Shown here piece by piece: positions 6,361 to 12,672 of a stretch of 12,672 bases of DNA. The translations under genes and the position numbers were made by a program. The DNA comes from an uncultured Agathobaculum sp. (GTDB lineage: Bacteria; Bacillota; Clostridia; Oscillospirales; Butyricicoccaceae), in NCBI GenBank assembly GCA_944380945.1, contig CALWJG010000031.1, forward strand, positions 1-12,672, in the 5' to 3' direction. Each line of letters begins with the position of its first letter. Position 1 is the stretch's first letter. The notes below the pieces were generated by a model that was given only the letters and a program-made list of their open reading frames with translations, made no database searches and had not been told where the DNA came from.

Positions 6361-7803
6361 TTATTTCGCCTTATTGAAATAGTCCGCCACGATCTCGCGC
6401 TCATCCATGTGGTGCTTGACGTGGTTGACCTCCTGATAGGTCTCATGGCCCTTGCCCATGAGCACGATGATGTCGTCCTTTTTGGCGTGCGCGAGCGCCC
6501 AGTGGATGGCCTCCGGCCGGTCGACGATCACCTGCATGGGGGTCTTGGAGCCCTTCATGCCTTCGAGGATATCGTCGATGATCGCCTTCGGGTCCTCGGT
6601 GCGCGGGTTATCGCTCGTCACAACGCAGAAATCCGCGAGATCCGCTGCGATTTTTCCCATCTTGGGGCGCTTGGTGCGGTCGCGGTCGCCGCCGCAGCCG
6701 AACAGCGCGACGACCCTGCCCTTGGCAAAGCCGCGCACCGCGCGCAGCACGTTTTCCACGCCGTCCGGCGAGTGGGCGTAGTCGATCAGCACGGTATAGT
6801 CGGTGTCGGTCGGCACGACCTCGACGCGGCCCTTGACGCCGTGCGCCGTGGCCAGCGAGCCGGCCGCCGCGGACAGCGGGATGCCGAGCTGGAGCACGAT
6901 GCCCAGCGCGGTCAGCGCGTTTTCCGCGGAGAAGCGGCCCGGGATCGGCAGCTTGACGCGCGCGAGCTCGCCCTTCATCGCAGCGACAAACTCCACGCCG
7001 TCCGCGTGCAGCTTGAGATTCTTTGCGGTCAGGTCGGCTGCGTCCTTTTCGCACGAAAAGGTCAGGCAGGGGCATTTCGCATCCGCCAGCATGGCCTGCG
7101 CCGCCGCGTCGTCCAGATTGATGACGCCCTTGTCGCTGACCGTGAACAGGATCGCCTTTGCCCTGCGGTATTCCTCCATGGTCTTGTGGAAATCGAGGTG
7201 GTCCTGCGTCAGGTTGGTGAACGCGCCCACCGCAAAGCGGATGCCGTGCACGCGGTCGAGCACGAGCGAGTGCGAGGACACCTCCATGATGACATGCGTG
7301 CAGCCCGCGTCGCGCATGCGCGCGAACAGCGCGTGCAGCTCGTAGGATTCGGGCGTGGTGCGCTCGGTCTCGATCACCTCGTCGCCGATCAGGTTCTGGT
7401 TGGTGCCGATCAGGCCGACTTTATGCCCCGCATCCTCGAGGATGTGCTTGACCAGATAGGTGGTCGTGGTCTTGCCGTTGGTGCCGGTCACGCCGAGCAT
7501 GACCATGCTGTCCGCCGGATGGCCGAAGCGGTTGGCCGCGATCTCGGCCAGCGCACGGCGGGCGTTTTCCACGACCACGGCCGGCGCGCCCGCGGGCGCC
7601 TCCTCGCACACGATCGCCGCCGCGCCCTGTTCGAGCGCCTTTGCAATATACTTATGTCCGTCGGTCGCGTAGCCGCGGATGGCGACAAACAGGTCGCCCG
7701 GCTGCACGGCGCGCGAATCGTAACGCACTTCCCGGATCTCGGTATCCGCTGCGGCGGCATTGCTCTTGACGGCAACGCCTGCCAGCAATTCCTGCAATTT
7801 CAT
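6361..7803 (-). CDS. murE: UDP-MurNAc-L-Ala-D-Glu:meso-DAP ligase MurE
   Basis: Cytoplasmic ATP-dependent ligase that adds the third residue of the stem peptide. The 480 residues contain the P-loop GVTGTNGKTTTT (104-115), TTPES (149-153), a probable carbamylated lysine in YRRAKAI (Lys 216), NALTALG, IDYAHSPDGVENVL (340-353), FGCGGDRDRTKRP (368-380) and GKGHE (450-454). The DNPR motif (398-401) is the known signature for meso-diaminopimelate; lysine-adding enzymes differ there. The open frame continues upstream to 7995, but ATG 7803 has a perfect AGGAGG seven bases before it, begins at the conserved N-terminus and leaves 14 bases after the transpeptidase gene. The upstream extension would overlap that gene by more than 170 bases. 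Confidence 0.97.
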   Translation of the reverse strand: MKLQELLAGVAVKSNAAAADTEIREVRYDSRAVQPGDLFVAIRGYATDGHKYIAKALEQGAAAIVCEEAPAGAPAVVVENARRALAEIAANRFGHPADSMVMLGVTGTNGKTTTTYLVKHILEDAGHKVGLIGTNQNLIGDEVIETERTTPESYELHALFARMRDAGCTHVIMEVSSHSLVLDRVHGIRFAVGAFTNLTQDHLDFHKTMEEYRRAKAILFTVSDKGVINLDDAAAQAMLADAKCPCLTFSCEKDAADLTAKNLKLHADGVEFVAAMKGELARVKLPIPGRFSAENALTALGIVLQLGIPLSAAAGSLATAHGVKGRVEVVPTDTDYTVLIDYAHSPDGVENVLRAVRGFAKGRVVALFGCGGDRDRTKRPKMGKIAADLADFCVVTSDNPRTEDPKAIIDDILEGMKGSKTPMQVIVDRPEAIHWALAHAKKDDIIVLMGKGHETYQEVNHVKHHMDEREIVADYFNKAK

Positions 7804-7817
7804 CCCAGTTCCTCCTG

Positions 7818-10217
7818 TTATCGGTCGTTGACGTTCGTGGTGTCCGCGAATTCGACCGTCACCACGGCGCCGATATTCACCTTTGTACCCGCTGTCGGGC
7901 TCTGGCGGCTGGCGACGGTGCTGCCCGTCACCTGCGAGCTGGCAACGCCGCTCTGTCTGAGGTACAGGCCGTACTGCTCGAGCGTATCGCGGCATTCGTC
8001 CGGCGACAGATTGGTCAGATCGGGCACCTCTACCTGCTCATCGGGCTTTTCCTCGCCCATATACAGGATCACCCTGCCGCTCGCCGGGATGCGCACGCCG
8101 CCCGCCGGCACCTGATCGGTGACGGTGTCGCCCTCGCCCACCGTGCGGTAGCCGAAGCCCGCCTGCTCGAGGGCCGCTGCCGCCTGCTCCTCGGTCGAGC
8201 CGGTCACACTGGGCACGGTCAGCTCGCGGCGGTCGTTCTCCTCATCCGAGTAGACCGGCGAAACGCCGATGTACGGGAGCACTTCCTCCATGATGCGGCC
8301 CACGACCGGCGCCGCGATCGCGCCGCCGCCGTGCGGCGCGGATTCGGGCAGGTCGTTGATCGCGACGAGCACCGCGATCTGCGGATCGTCCATCGGCGCA
8401 ACGCCGATGAAGGATGCGGTGTAGCGGTTTTCCGTATCGATGATCTTGCCGTCCGCATCGCGCTCCTGCAGGATCTCGGAGGTCGCGGTCTTACCGCCGA
8501 TGCGGTAGCCGGACACATAGGCGTTTTTGCCCGTGCCGTTCGCGACGACCTGCTCCATCGCCTTGCGCATATACGCCGAGGTATCCTCGGAAATGACCTG
8601 ACGGATGACCGTGGTATCGTTGGTCGACTGGACCGAGCCGTCCTCATTGAGCACCTGTTTGACGACATAGGGCTTTTTGAGCTTGCCGTCGTCCACAATG
8701 GCGCAGACCATGTTGATCATCTGGATCGGGGTGACGGTAAAGCGCTGGCCGAACGACGCCGTCGCCAGCGAGACCTCGTTCCATTCGCTCGAAACTTCGG
8801 TGTTGTGGAACAGACCCTCGCTCTCACCGGGCAGGTCGATGCCGGTTTTGTCCAGCATGCCGAACGCCTTGGTGAAATCATAGAACCGGTCCAAGCCGGT
8901 CTTGGCGACGATCTGCATCATCGCCACGTTGCACGAGTTCATCAGCGCCTCGGTCAGCGTCTGTGCGCCGTGGCCGTAGACGTTGGAGCATTTGATCGTC
9001 CAGTTCTCCACCTGCATCGAACCGCCGCAGACATAGGTATCCTCCTCGTGCGCGGTGCCGATCTCATAGGCCGAGGCGACCGTCATCAGCTTGTAGGTCG
9101 AGCCCGGCTCATAGGTATCCGCAACGACCGGGTTGCGCCAGGTCTTGGTCAGGATGTTGACGCGCGCCTCGCCCAATGCGTCGACCAGCTTCTCGTTGTC
9201 CCGGATGCTCTCGGGCAGGTTATCCATGCCGCCCTTTTCATACCACGCGTCCGAAATCTTGACGTTTTCATCGTACTCCTCGAGCAGCGCGGCAACGTCC
9301 TCCTTGAGCTCGTTGATATAACGCTCGTTTGTCAGCGTGTAGGAATCGTTCGGGTCGAAGTCCGGGAGGTTGGCCATGGCCAGCACCTCGCCGGTCTTGA
9401 CGTTCATCACAATGCCGGAGACGCCGTCGCGCGCGTCCGGGTTATCCGCAAGCGCGGTCTCCAGATGCTTTTCCAGAATGCTCTGGATGTCGCTGTCAAG
9501 GGTCAGCACGAGCGAATTGCCGTTCTGCGCGGGGATCTCGGTCGTCGCTTCCGGATCGACCTCGACGCCCTGGCCGTTCTGCAGCCGCACGATGCGGCCG
9601 GCCGTGCCGGAGAGCACGTCGTTATACTGCGCTTCCAGACCGTAAACGCCGTTGTTGTCGCTGTCCACAAAGCCCAGCACCGCGGACAGGAACGCGCCGT
9701 GCTGATAATAGCGCTTGGTGTCCGGCTCGGAGAACACGCCGTCGCAGTCCGCCGCCTCCAGCGCCGCATACAGCTGGTTGGCGACGTCCTTATCCACCTT
9801 CTGCGCGATGATCTGGTAGTTGGTGTCCGTGCGCTGGATCTTGCCCAGCACGGTGTCGTAGTCCAGATCGAGCGTGTCGGACAGGATGGTCGCCAGCGTC
9901 TGCTGCTGGCTCTCGGCGCTGATGCCCTTATCCACCTTGCTGTCGCTGATGACCGCGTTCGGCGTGACGCAGATGCGCTCGACCGTCGCCGATTCCGCCA
10001 GCACCTGCATGTTGGCGTCGTAGATCGTGCCGCGGTTGGGCGAGACGAAGATGTCGTTCGTCTGCAGCTCGGTCGCCTGCTGCCGGTAATAGTCATTGTG
10101 CAGCACCTGCATATACAGCAGGCGGACGCCGACCAGGCCGAAGCCCAGCACGATAAACAGCAGCGTCAGCCCGCCGACGCGGGCGCGCATCCGGTTATTC
10201 GGTCCTTTTGCTGGCAT
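7818..10217 (-). CDS. ftsI: Division transpeptidase FtsI/SpoVD (class B PBP with two PASTA domains)
   Basis: Bitopic class B penicillin-binding protein that crosslinks new septal peptidoglycan, paired with FtsW. From ATG 10217 it has 799 residues, with one membrane segment at about 16-36. A pedestal domain follows, including NRGTIYD, and then the transpeptidase: EPGSTYK (Ser 373, Lys 376), SCN (428-430) and the third motif as GGKTATSE. That motif is KTA (576-578), where KTG is expected. Between FDPND and ADTYEPGST lies an unusually long charged stretch (about 292-359). Two PASTA domains end the protein (about 666-721 and 729-792), as in clostridial SpoVD and some division PBPs. The ATG at 10217 follows AAAGGA; a TTG at 10250 would put GGAGG inside the gene. 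Whether its role is vegetative or sporulation is open. Only one such gene is present, unlike the pbpB-spoVD pair of Bacillus. Confidence 0.94.
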   Translation of the reverse strand: MPAKGPNNRMRARVGGLTLLFIVLGFGLVGVRLLYMQVLHNDYYRQQATELQTNDIFVSPNRGTIYDANMQVLAESATVERICVTPNAVISDSKVDKGISAESQQQTLATILSDTLDLDYDTVLGKIQRTDTNYQIIAQKVDKDVANQLYAALEAADCDGVFSEPDTKRYYQHGAFLSAVLGFVDSDNNGVYGLEAQYNDVLSGTAGRIVRLQNGQGVEVDPEATTEIPAQNGNSLVLTLDSDIQSILEKHLETALADNPDARDGVSGIVMNVKTGEVLAMANLPDFDPNDSYTLTNERYINELKEDVAALLEEYDENVKISDAWYEKGGMDNLPESIRDNEKLVDALGEARVNILTKTWRNPVVADTYEPGSTYKLMTVASAYEIGTAHEEDTYVCGGSMQVENWTIKCSNVYGHGAQTLTEALMNSCNVAMMQIVAKTGLDRFYDFTKAFGMLDKTGIDLPGESEGLFHNTEVSSEWNEVSLATASFGQRFTVTPIQMINMVCAIVDDGKLKKPYVVKQVLNEDGSVQSTNDTTVIRQVISEDTSAYMRKAMEQVVANGTGKNAYVSGYRIGGKTATSEILQERDADGKIIDTENRYTASFIGVAPMDDPQIAVLVAINDLPESAPHGGGAIAAPVVGRIMEEVLPYIGVSPVYSDEENDRRELTVPSVTGSTEEQAAAALEQAGFGYRTVGEGDTVTDQVPAGGVRIPASGRVILYMGEEKPDEQVEVPDLTNLSPDECRDTLEQYGLYLRQSGVASSQVTGSTVASRQSPTAGTKVNIGAVVTVEFADTTNVNDR

Positions 10218-10314
10218 AATATCCTTTCCCTCCGGGGTGTTTTGTTCCAAAAAAGCGCAAGGAAGTCAGAAGCATGCTACCTCTCACTCCCCTGTACGCA
10301 TCCTATTCATTTAC

Positions 10315-10791
10315 TCAGCTGATATATTCCACGATCGCGGAAAAGCTGCGGGCCAGACCGGCGAACAGCGTGTCCAGCGAAAGGCCGCTTTCCGCTACCG
10401 TAACCGTGTCCGGGTTGGTGAGCGTGACGTATTCGATCTGGGAATTGTCGAGTTTAACCATACCCAGCTTGTCCGTCGCGTATTCCTCCACCTGATCCAT
10501 ATCCAGGCTGTTCACCTGCTTGGTGGTCAGCGAAACGTTTTCCGCCGTCAGCTCGTCCAGCTTGGTGTTGGCCTTGCTCACCTCGGTGTTCAGCTCGGTC
10601 AGCTGCATCTGGCAGAACAGAATGTACACCGAAACCACCGCCAGAACTGCGATGCAGGCGAACACGCTCGGGTGGATGCGCGCCTTTTTCCGGCGGCGCG
10701 GCGCGGGCGCTTCACGCAGCTGACGCTCCTGCTTTACCGGCAGGCGTTCCTCAAACCGCTGATATGCCATGCTGTCCCTGCTTGCAATCAT
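10315..10791 (-). CDS. ftsL: Cell division protein FtsL
   Basis: Small bitopic protein of the divisome core that binds FtsQ/DivIB and DivIC and activates FtsW and its transpeptidase. The 158 residues have a basic cytoplasmic N-terminus with PRRRKKAR at 31-38, one membrane helix at about 42-62, and an extracytoplasmic coiled coil at about 63-97 (LTELNTEVSKANTKLDEL). The conserved region EEYATDKLGMVKL (102-114) follows, and a less conserved C-terminus. Sequence similarity within this family is low, so the topology and the position between rsmH and the transpeptidase gene carry the call. The ATG at 10791 overlaps the rsmH stop as ATGA and follows AAGGA; an internal ATG at 10770 is possible. The 97 bases after it hold no clear hairpin or gene. 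Confidence 0.9.
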   Translation of the reverse strand: MIASRDSMAYQRFEERLPVKQERQLREAPAPRRRKKARIHPSVFACIAVLAVVSVYILFCQMQLTELNTEVSKANTKLDELTAENVSLTTKQVNSLDMDQVEEYATDKLGMVKLDNSQIEYVTLTNPDTVTVAESGLSLDTLFAGLARSFSAIVEYIS

Positions 10792-11753
10792 GCTTCTGTC
10801 CTTTCTCCAGATACCGTTCCTATCTTCTCACAGACGCGCAGCTTGGCGCTGCGCGCGCGCGGGTTTTCCGCTATTTCTTTCTCATCCGGCAGGATGGGCT
10901 TGCGCGGCGTCAGCCGCACCTTTGGTTTTTTGCCGCACACGCACACCGGAAAGTCCTTCGGGCAGGTGCAGCCCTGCGCGGCCTGCTGGAATGCCGACTT
11001 GACGATGCGGTCCTCCAGGCTGTGGAAGGTGATCACCGCGAGCCGGCCGCCGGGGTTCAGGCAGTCGATGGCTTTGTCCATCGCCTCGCGCACCGCGCCG
11101 AGCTCGTCGTTGACCGCGATGCGAATGGCCTGAAAGCTGCGCTTTGCCGGATGCTGTTTCTCTCTGCGGGCCTTGGCAGGCATCGCGCGCTTGATGATCT
11201 CGACCAGCTCCAGTGTGGTCCCGATCGGTTTTTTCTCCCGCTCGCGCTCGATCGCCGCAGCGATCAGCGGCGCGTAGCGCTCTTCACCGTATTCAAACAG
11301 GATGCGGCGGAGCTTCTCGCGGCTCCAGCCGTTGACCACCTCATAAGCGGTCAGCTTCTGCGCGCGGTCCATGCGCATATCGAGCGGCGCGTCCTGCATG
11401 TAGGAAAAGCCGCGCTCCGCATGGTCGAGCTGGGGCGAGGACACGCCCAGATCGAACAGGATGCCGTCCGCCCCGGCGAGGCCGAGCCCTGCGAGCACCT
11501 TGTCAATGTCGCGGAAGTCGCTCTTGACCGGCGTCACGCGCTGCCACACGTCCTTCAGGCGGTCCTTCGCGTTTTCGAGCGCTTCGTCGTCCCGGTCGAT
11601 GCAGATCAGGCGGCCGCTGTCAGACAAACGCTCCGCAATGCGGAGCGAATGGCCGGCGCCGCCGGTCGTCGCGTCCACATAGACGCCGTCCGGTTTGATC
11701 TGCAGCGCCGCAAGGCAGGGTTCCAGCAGAATGGATACATGATGAAACGCCAT
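10788..11753 (-). CDS. rsmH: 16S rRNA (cytosine-1402 N4)-methyltransferase RsmH (MraW)
   Basis: SAM-dependent methyltransferase that N4-methylates C1402 in the decoding centre of 16S rRNA. The 321 residues are of typical length. Motifs are HHVSILLEP at the N-terminus, the SAM loop VDATTGGAGHS (26-36), CIDRDDEAL (51-59), GILFDLGVSSPQLD (97-110), GFSYMQDAPLDMRMD (115-129) and HPAKRSFQAIRIAVNDEL (201-218). AVITFHSLEDRIVK (239-252) follows, and a Cys-rich segment (Cys 262, 264, 271, 273) before the KP...P tail. GGAGG lies five bases before the ATG. It begins 21 bases after mraZ, its usual partner, and overlaps ftsL by four bases. Confidence 0.97.
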   Translation of the reverse strand: MAFHHVSILLEPCLAALQIKPDGVYVDATTGGAGHSLRIAERLSDSGRLICIDRDDEALENAKDRLKDVWQRVTPVKSDFRDIDKVLAGLGLAGADGILFDLGVSSPQLDHAERGFSYMQDAPLDMRMDRAQKLTAYEVVNGWSREKLRRILFEYGEERYAPLIAAAIEREREKKPIGTTLELVEIIKRAMPAKARREKQHPAKRSFQAIRIAVNDELGAVREAMDKAIDCLNPGGRLAVITFHSLEDRIVKSAFQQAAQGCTCPKDFPVCVCGKKPKVRLTPRKPILPDEKEIAENPRARSAKLRVCEKIGTVSGERTEA

Positions 11754-11774
11754 ACTTGCCTCCTGCCCGGGTGA

Positions 11775-12194
11775 TCAAAAATCAATATCCTCCACGTCGG
11801 CGGCGACGCTCTCGGCGTCGATCGCCTCGTTGTAAATGCGCCATTTTTCGCTGTTCCAGATCTCGGCGTGGTCGAGCTGTCCGATCACGACGACATCCTT
11901 CTGCAGGCCGGCGAATTCGCGCAGCCCCGCGGGGATCAGGATGCGGCCCTGCGCATCCAGCTGCGCGTCATATGCGTTGGCAAAGTAGTAGCGCTTGACA
12001 CGGCGCGCCTTTTCGCCGTTGCCCAGACCGCGGATGCGGTCCTCCAGCGCTTCCCACTCTTTTTCGGGGTATACGGCGAGGCAGCCGTCCAGACCCTTGG
12101 TCACGGTGAAGCGCTCGCCCAGCTCGTCCCGCAGCTTGGCAGGCATCGCCAGACGCCCTTTGGCGTCTATGGAATGCTTATACTCGCCCTTCAC
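11775..12194 (-). CDS. mraZ: Transcriptional regulator MraZ
   Basis: First gene of the dcw operon: an AbrB-like DNA-binding protein that forms rings and controls its own cluster. Two SpoVT-AbrB repeats are visible, each with a D..GR motif: GEYKHSIDAKGRL (D10-R14) and AQLDAQGRILIP (D80-R84). All candidate starts are GTG. GTG 12194 gives MKGEYKHSID and 139 residues, closest to the family start MFMGEY, with an imperfect ribosome site (GAGTGGTG) eight bases before it. GTG 12203 adds three residues and has a weaker site. GTG 12236 would add 14 unconserved residues and lies inside a putative MraZ box. The gene ends in the acidic VEDIDF, 21 bases before rsmH. Confidence 0.93.
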   Translation of the reverse strand: MKGEYKHSIDAKGRLAMPAKLRDELGERFTVTKGLDGCLAVYPEKEWEALEDRIRGLGNGEKARRVKRYYFANAYDAQLDAQGRILIPAGLREFAGLQKDVVVIGQLDHAEIWNSEKWRIYNEAIDAESVAADVEDIDF

Positions 12195-12232
12195 CGAATT
12201 CACACCACTCTTTCGCTTTGGTGGAATCCGTG

Positions 12233-12259
12233 ACACTTTGCCCCACTTTTCACCACCTT
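12233..12259 (-). promoter_or_regulatory. Three MraZ-type boxes with 10-bp spacing
   Basis: Read on the minus strand, AAGGTGG (12253-12259), AAAGTGG (12243-12249) and AAAGTGT (12233-12239) repeat at an exact 10-bp period with three-base gaps. They match the AAAGTG[T/G] repeats described for Mollicute MraZ, and the middle box contains a TGGGG like the TGGGN repeats of E. coli. They start about seven bases after the -10 element, over the expected transcription start. That placement suits repression, though MraZ activates in Mollicutes. Confidence 0.75.
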
Positions 12260-12265
12260 GCTATT

Positions 12266-12294
12266 ATTATACCGGGAACGCCGATAGAATGCAA
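12266..12294 (-). promoter_or_regulatory. Sigma-A type promoter of the dcw operon (PmraZ)
   Basis: On the minus strand, TTGCAT (12289-12294), a 17-base spacer and a perfect TATAAT (12266-12271) make a strong housekeeping promoter. Transcription would begin near 12259, leaving a leader of about 65 bases before the preferred mraZ start. An A/T-rich block lies directly upstream, and MraZ-type boxes lie directly downstream. Confidence 0.88.
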
Positions 12295-12299
12295 GGGTT

Positions 12300-12366
12300 A
12301 TTTCGTATCTTTTTCCAGAAAATTTGCGGTGGTTTTTGTGAATTCGTCCGTTTTTTGAATTTTTTA
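12300..12366 (-). promoter_or_regulatory. A/T-rich block upstream of PmraZ, possible UP element
   Basis: Within otherwise GC-rich DNA this stretch carries several A-runs on the minus strand, for example AAAAAATTCAAAAAAC, CACAAAAACC and GGAAAAAGA. They reach up to the -35 element. Such tracts can bind the RNA polymerase alpha subunits or bend DNA. No gene is seen here. Confidence 0.45.
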
Positions 12367-12380
12367 CGAACGTTTGTTCG
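12367..12380. promoter_or_regulatory. LexA/DinR (SOS) box
   Basis: The minus strand reads CGAACAAACGTTCG, matching every position of the Gram-positive LexA consensus CGAACRNRYGTTYG. It lies 72 bases upstream of the -35 element of PmraZ, in a region with no other gene, so the dcw operon is the only visible target. The distance from a good promoter is larger than for typical LexA operators, so control of the operon is inference. A half site GTTCG repeats at 12385-12389 on the plus strand. Confidence 0.6.
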
Positions 12381-12530
12381 TTCTGTTCGCATCGCCCTGC
12401 CGGTGGGGAGAAATCCCACGCCAGAGGCGCTGTGTGGTGCGCCGCGGCCGGTCCGGCCCTGCGCCTTATCGCGCACCGTCCGCTCGGTGGGGCGAAGTGG
12501 GATAGACGTCGTCCGGCGCCTGCCGCAGCC
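12381..12530. other. GC-rich gene-free region with several short inverted repeats
   Basis: No coding region is supported here. Visible inverted repeats include GTGGG/CCCAC around 12403-12419, GGCGC/GCGCC at 12426-12443, GGCCGG-T-CCGGCC at 12446-12458 and CACCG/CGGTG around 12475-12490. A perfect TATAAT lies on the minus strand at 12531-12536 just after the upstream gene's terminator, but a good -35 is missing. A structured long leader or small RNA is possible; nothing proves transcription. Confidence 0.3.
12488..12502 (+). promoter_or_regulatory. Second pair of TGGGN boxes, opposite orientation
   Basis: The plus strand reads TGGGG, five bases, TGGGA, the spacing of E. coli MraZ boxes. The flanks (GGTGGGGC, then GAAGTGGGA) resemble the boxes at the mraZ start. 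It is about 240 bases upstream of those and inverted. It may be an auxiliary MraZ site or chance in GC-rich DNA. Confidence 0.3.
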
Positions 12531-12540
12531 ATTATATACG

Positions 12541-12569
12541 AAAAACAGCCACCTTTCGGCGGCTGTTTT
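12541..12569 (-). terminator. Rho-independent terminator of the gene upstream of mraZ
   Basis: On the minus strand a 12-bp stem (AAAACAGCCGCC pairing with GGTGGCTGTTTT, one G-U pair) closes a GAAA tetraloop and runs into five Ts. It begins 10 bases after the stop codon at 12580, so it separates that gene from the dcw operon. Confidence 0.88.
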
Positions 12570-12579
12570 GATAGGTCCC

Positions 12580-12672
12580 TTACTTTGCGATGCTTTTGAA
12601 GCGCTGACGAGCCTTGCGCACTTCCTCCAGAGACAGCGCGACGGCTTCCTCGGTGCGTTTGAGCGTGTCCTC
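12580..12672 (-). CDS. C-terminal end of an unrecognised protein (partial)
   Basis: Only the last 30 residues are in the window; the gene enters from the right edge and stops with TAA at 12580-12582. The fragment is highly charged and looks helical (for example KRTEEAVALSLEEVRKARQRF, ending KSIAK), without any membrane segment. The frame is supported by the stop codon followed directly by a strong terminator in the same direction. I cannot name the family from this fragment. The terminator and the separate promoter at 12266-12294 suggest that it is not part of the dcw operon. Confidence 0.65.
   Translation of the reverse strand, partial: EDTLKRTEEAVALSLEEVRKARQRFKSIAK

Noticed and set aside
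7804..7995. N-terminal extension of murE by 64 residues
   Set aside because: It would overlap the transpeptidase gene, is Arg/Gln-rich and unconserved, and a perfect AGGAGG marks ATG 7803.
10218..10250. TTG start for the transpeptidase at 10250
   Set aside because: It places the GGAGG inside the coding region; ATG 10217 has AAAGGA at workable spacing and begins a normal N-terminus.
12200..12532. Minus-strand open frames of 110 and 69 codons in the region upstream of mraZ
   Set aside because: They run through the LexA box, the A/T block and the promoter, and show no recognisable protein pattern.
12541..12569. Terminator read on the plus strand
   Set aside because: On the plus strand the stem has an A-C mismatch, and no plus-strand gene precedes it; on the minus strand it has a G-U pair, a GAAA loop, a T-run and a gene ending 10 bases before.
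1..12672. CRISPR arrays, insertion sequences, tRNA or rRNA genes, phage or defence genes
   Set aside because: No direct-repeat array, terminal inverted repeats, transposase or RNA gene signature was seen; the window is filled by intact dcw genes.

Overview
The window is a division and cell wall (dcw) gene cluster from a GC-rich, Gram-positive member of the Clostridia. The best guess is Oscillospirales/Ruminococcaceae-like, judged from gene order, protein motifs and GC-rich coding beside AT-rich promoters; no 16S or other taxonomic marker is present. Every real gene lies on the minus strand, so transcription runs from high to low coordinates. The DNPR signature of MurE indicates meso-diaminopimelate peptidoglycan.

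Layout in transcription order: at the right edge, the last 30 codons of an unrecognised gene end at 12580, followed at once by a strong intrinsic terminator (12541-12569). A roughly 240-base gene-free control region follows. It holds GC-rich inverted repeats, a perfect Gram-positive LexA/DinR box (12367-12380), an A/T-rich block and a strong sigma-A type promoter (12266-12294). Three MraZ-type boxes with 10-bp spacing (12233-12259) lie over the expected start of transcription. The operon is then mraZ, rsmH, ftsL, a class B division transpeptidase with two PASTA domains (FtsI/SpoVD type), murE, murF, mraY, ftsW/spoVE, murG and ftsQ/divIB. Two junctions overlap as ATGA (rsmH/ftsL and murF/mraY). 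The other gaps are 14 to 97 bases, and two of them (murE-murF and ftsW-murG) contain GC hairpins. After ftsQ comes about 290 bases of AT-richer intergenic DNA with its own sigma-A type promoter, then the first codons of ftsZ at the left edge.

The genes form one pathway. MurE and MurF finish the UDP-MurNAc-pentapeptide, MraY attaches it to the lipid carrier (lipid I), and MurG adds GlcNAc (lipid II). FtsW polymerises lipid II and the PASTA transpeptidase crosslinks it at the septum. FtsL and FtsQ/DivIB form the scaffold that regulates them, and FtsZ positions the machine. MraZ is the cluster's own regulator and RsmH a ribosomal RNA methyltransferase. murD, murC, murB and ftsA are not in their expected positions.

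No new multigene system is visible; the cluster is conserved housekeeping. The less ordinary points are the LexA box upstream of the operon, the ordered MraZ boxes on the initiation region, an 88-residue acidic FtsQ tail with a 9-bp repeat, an arginine/proline-rich FtsW N-terminus, KTA in place of KTG in the transpeptidase, and the intercistronic hairpins.
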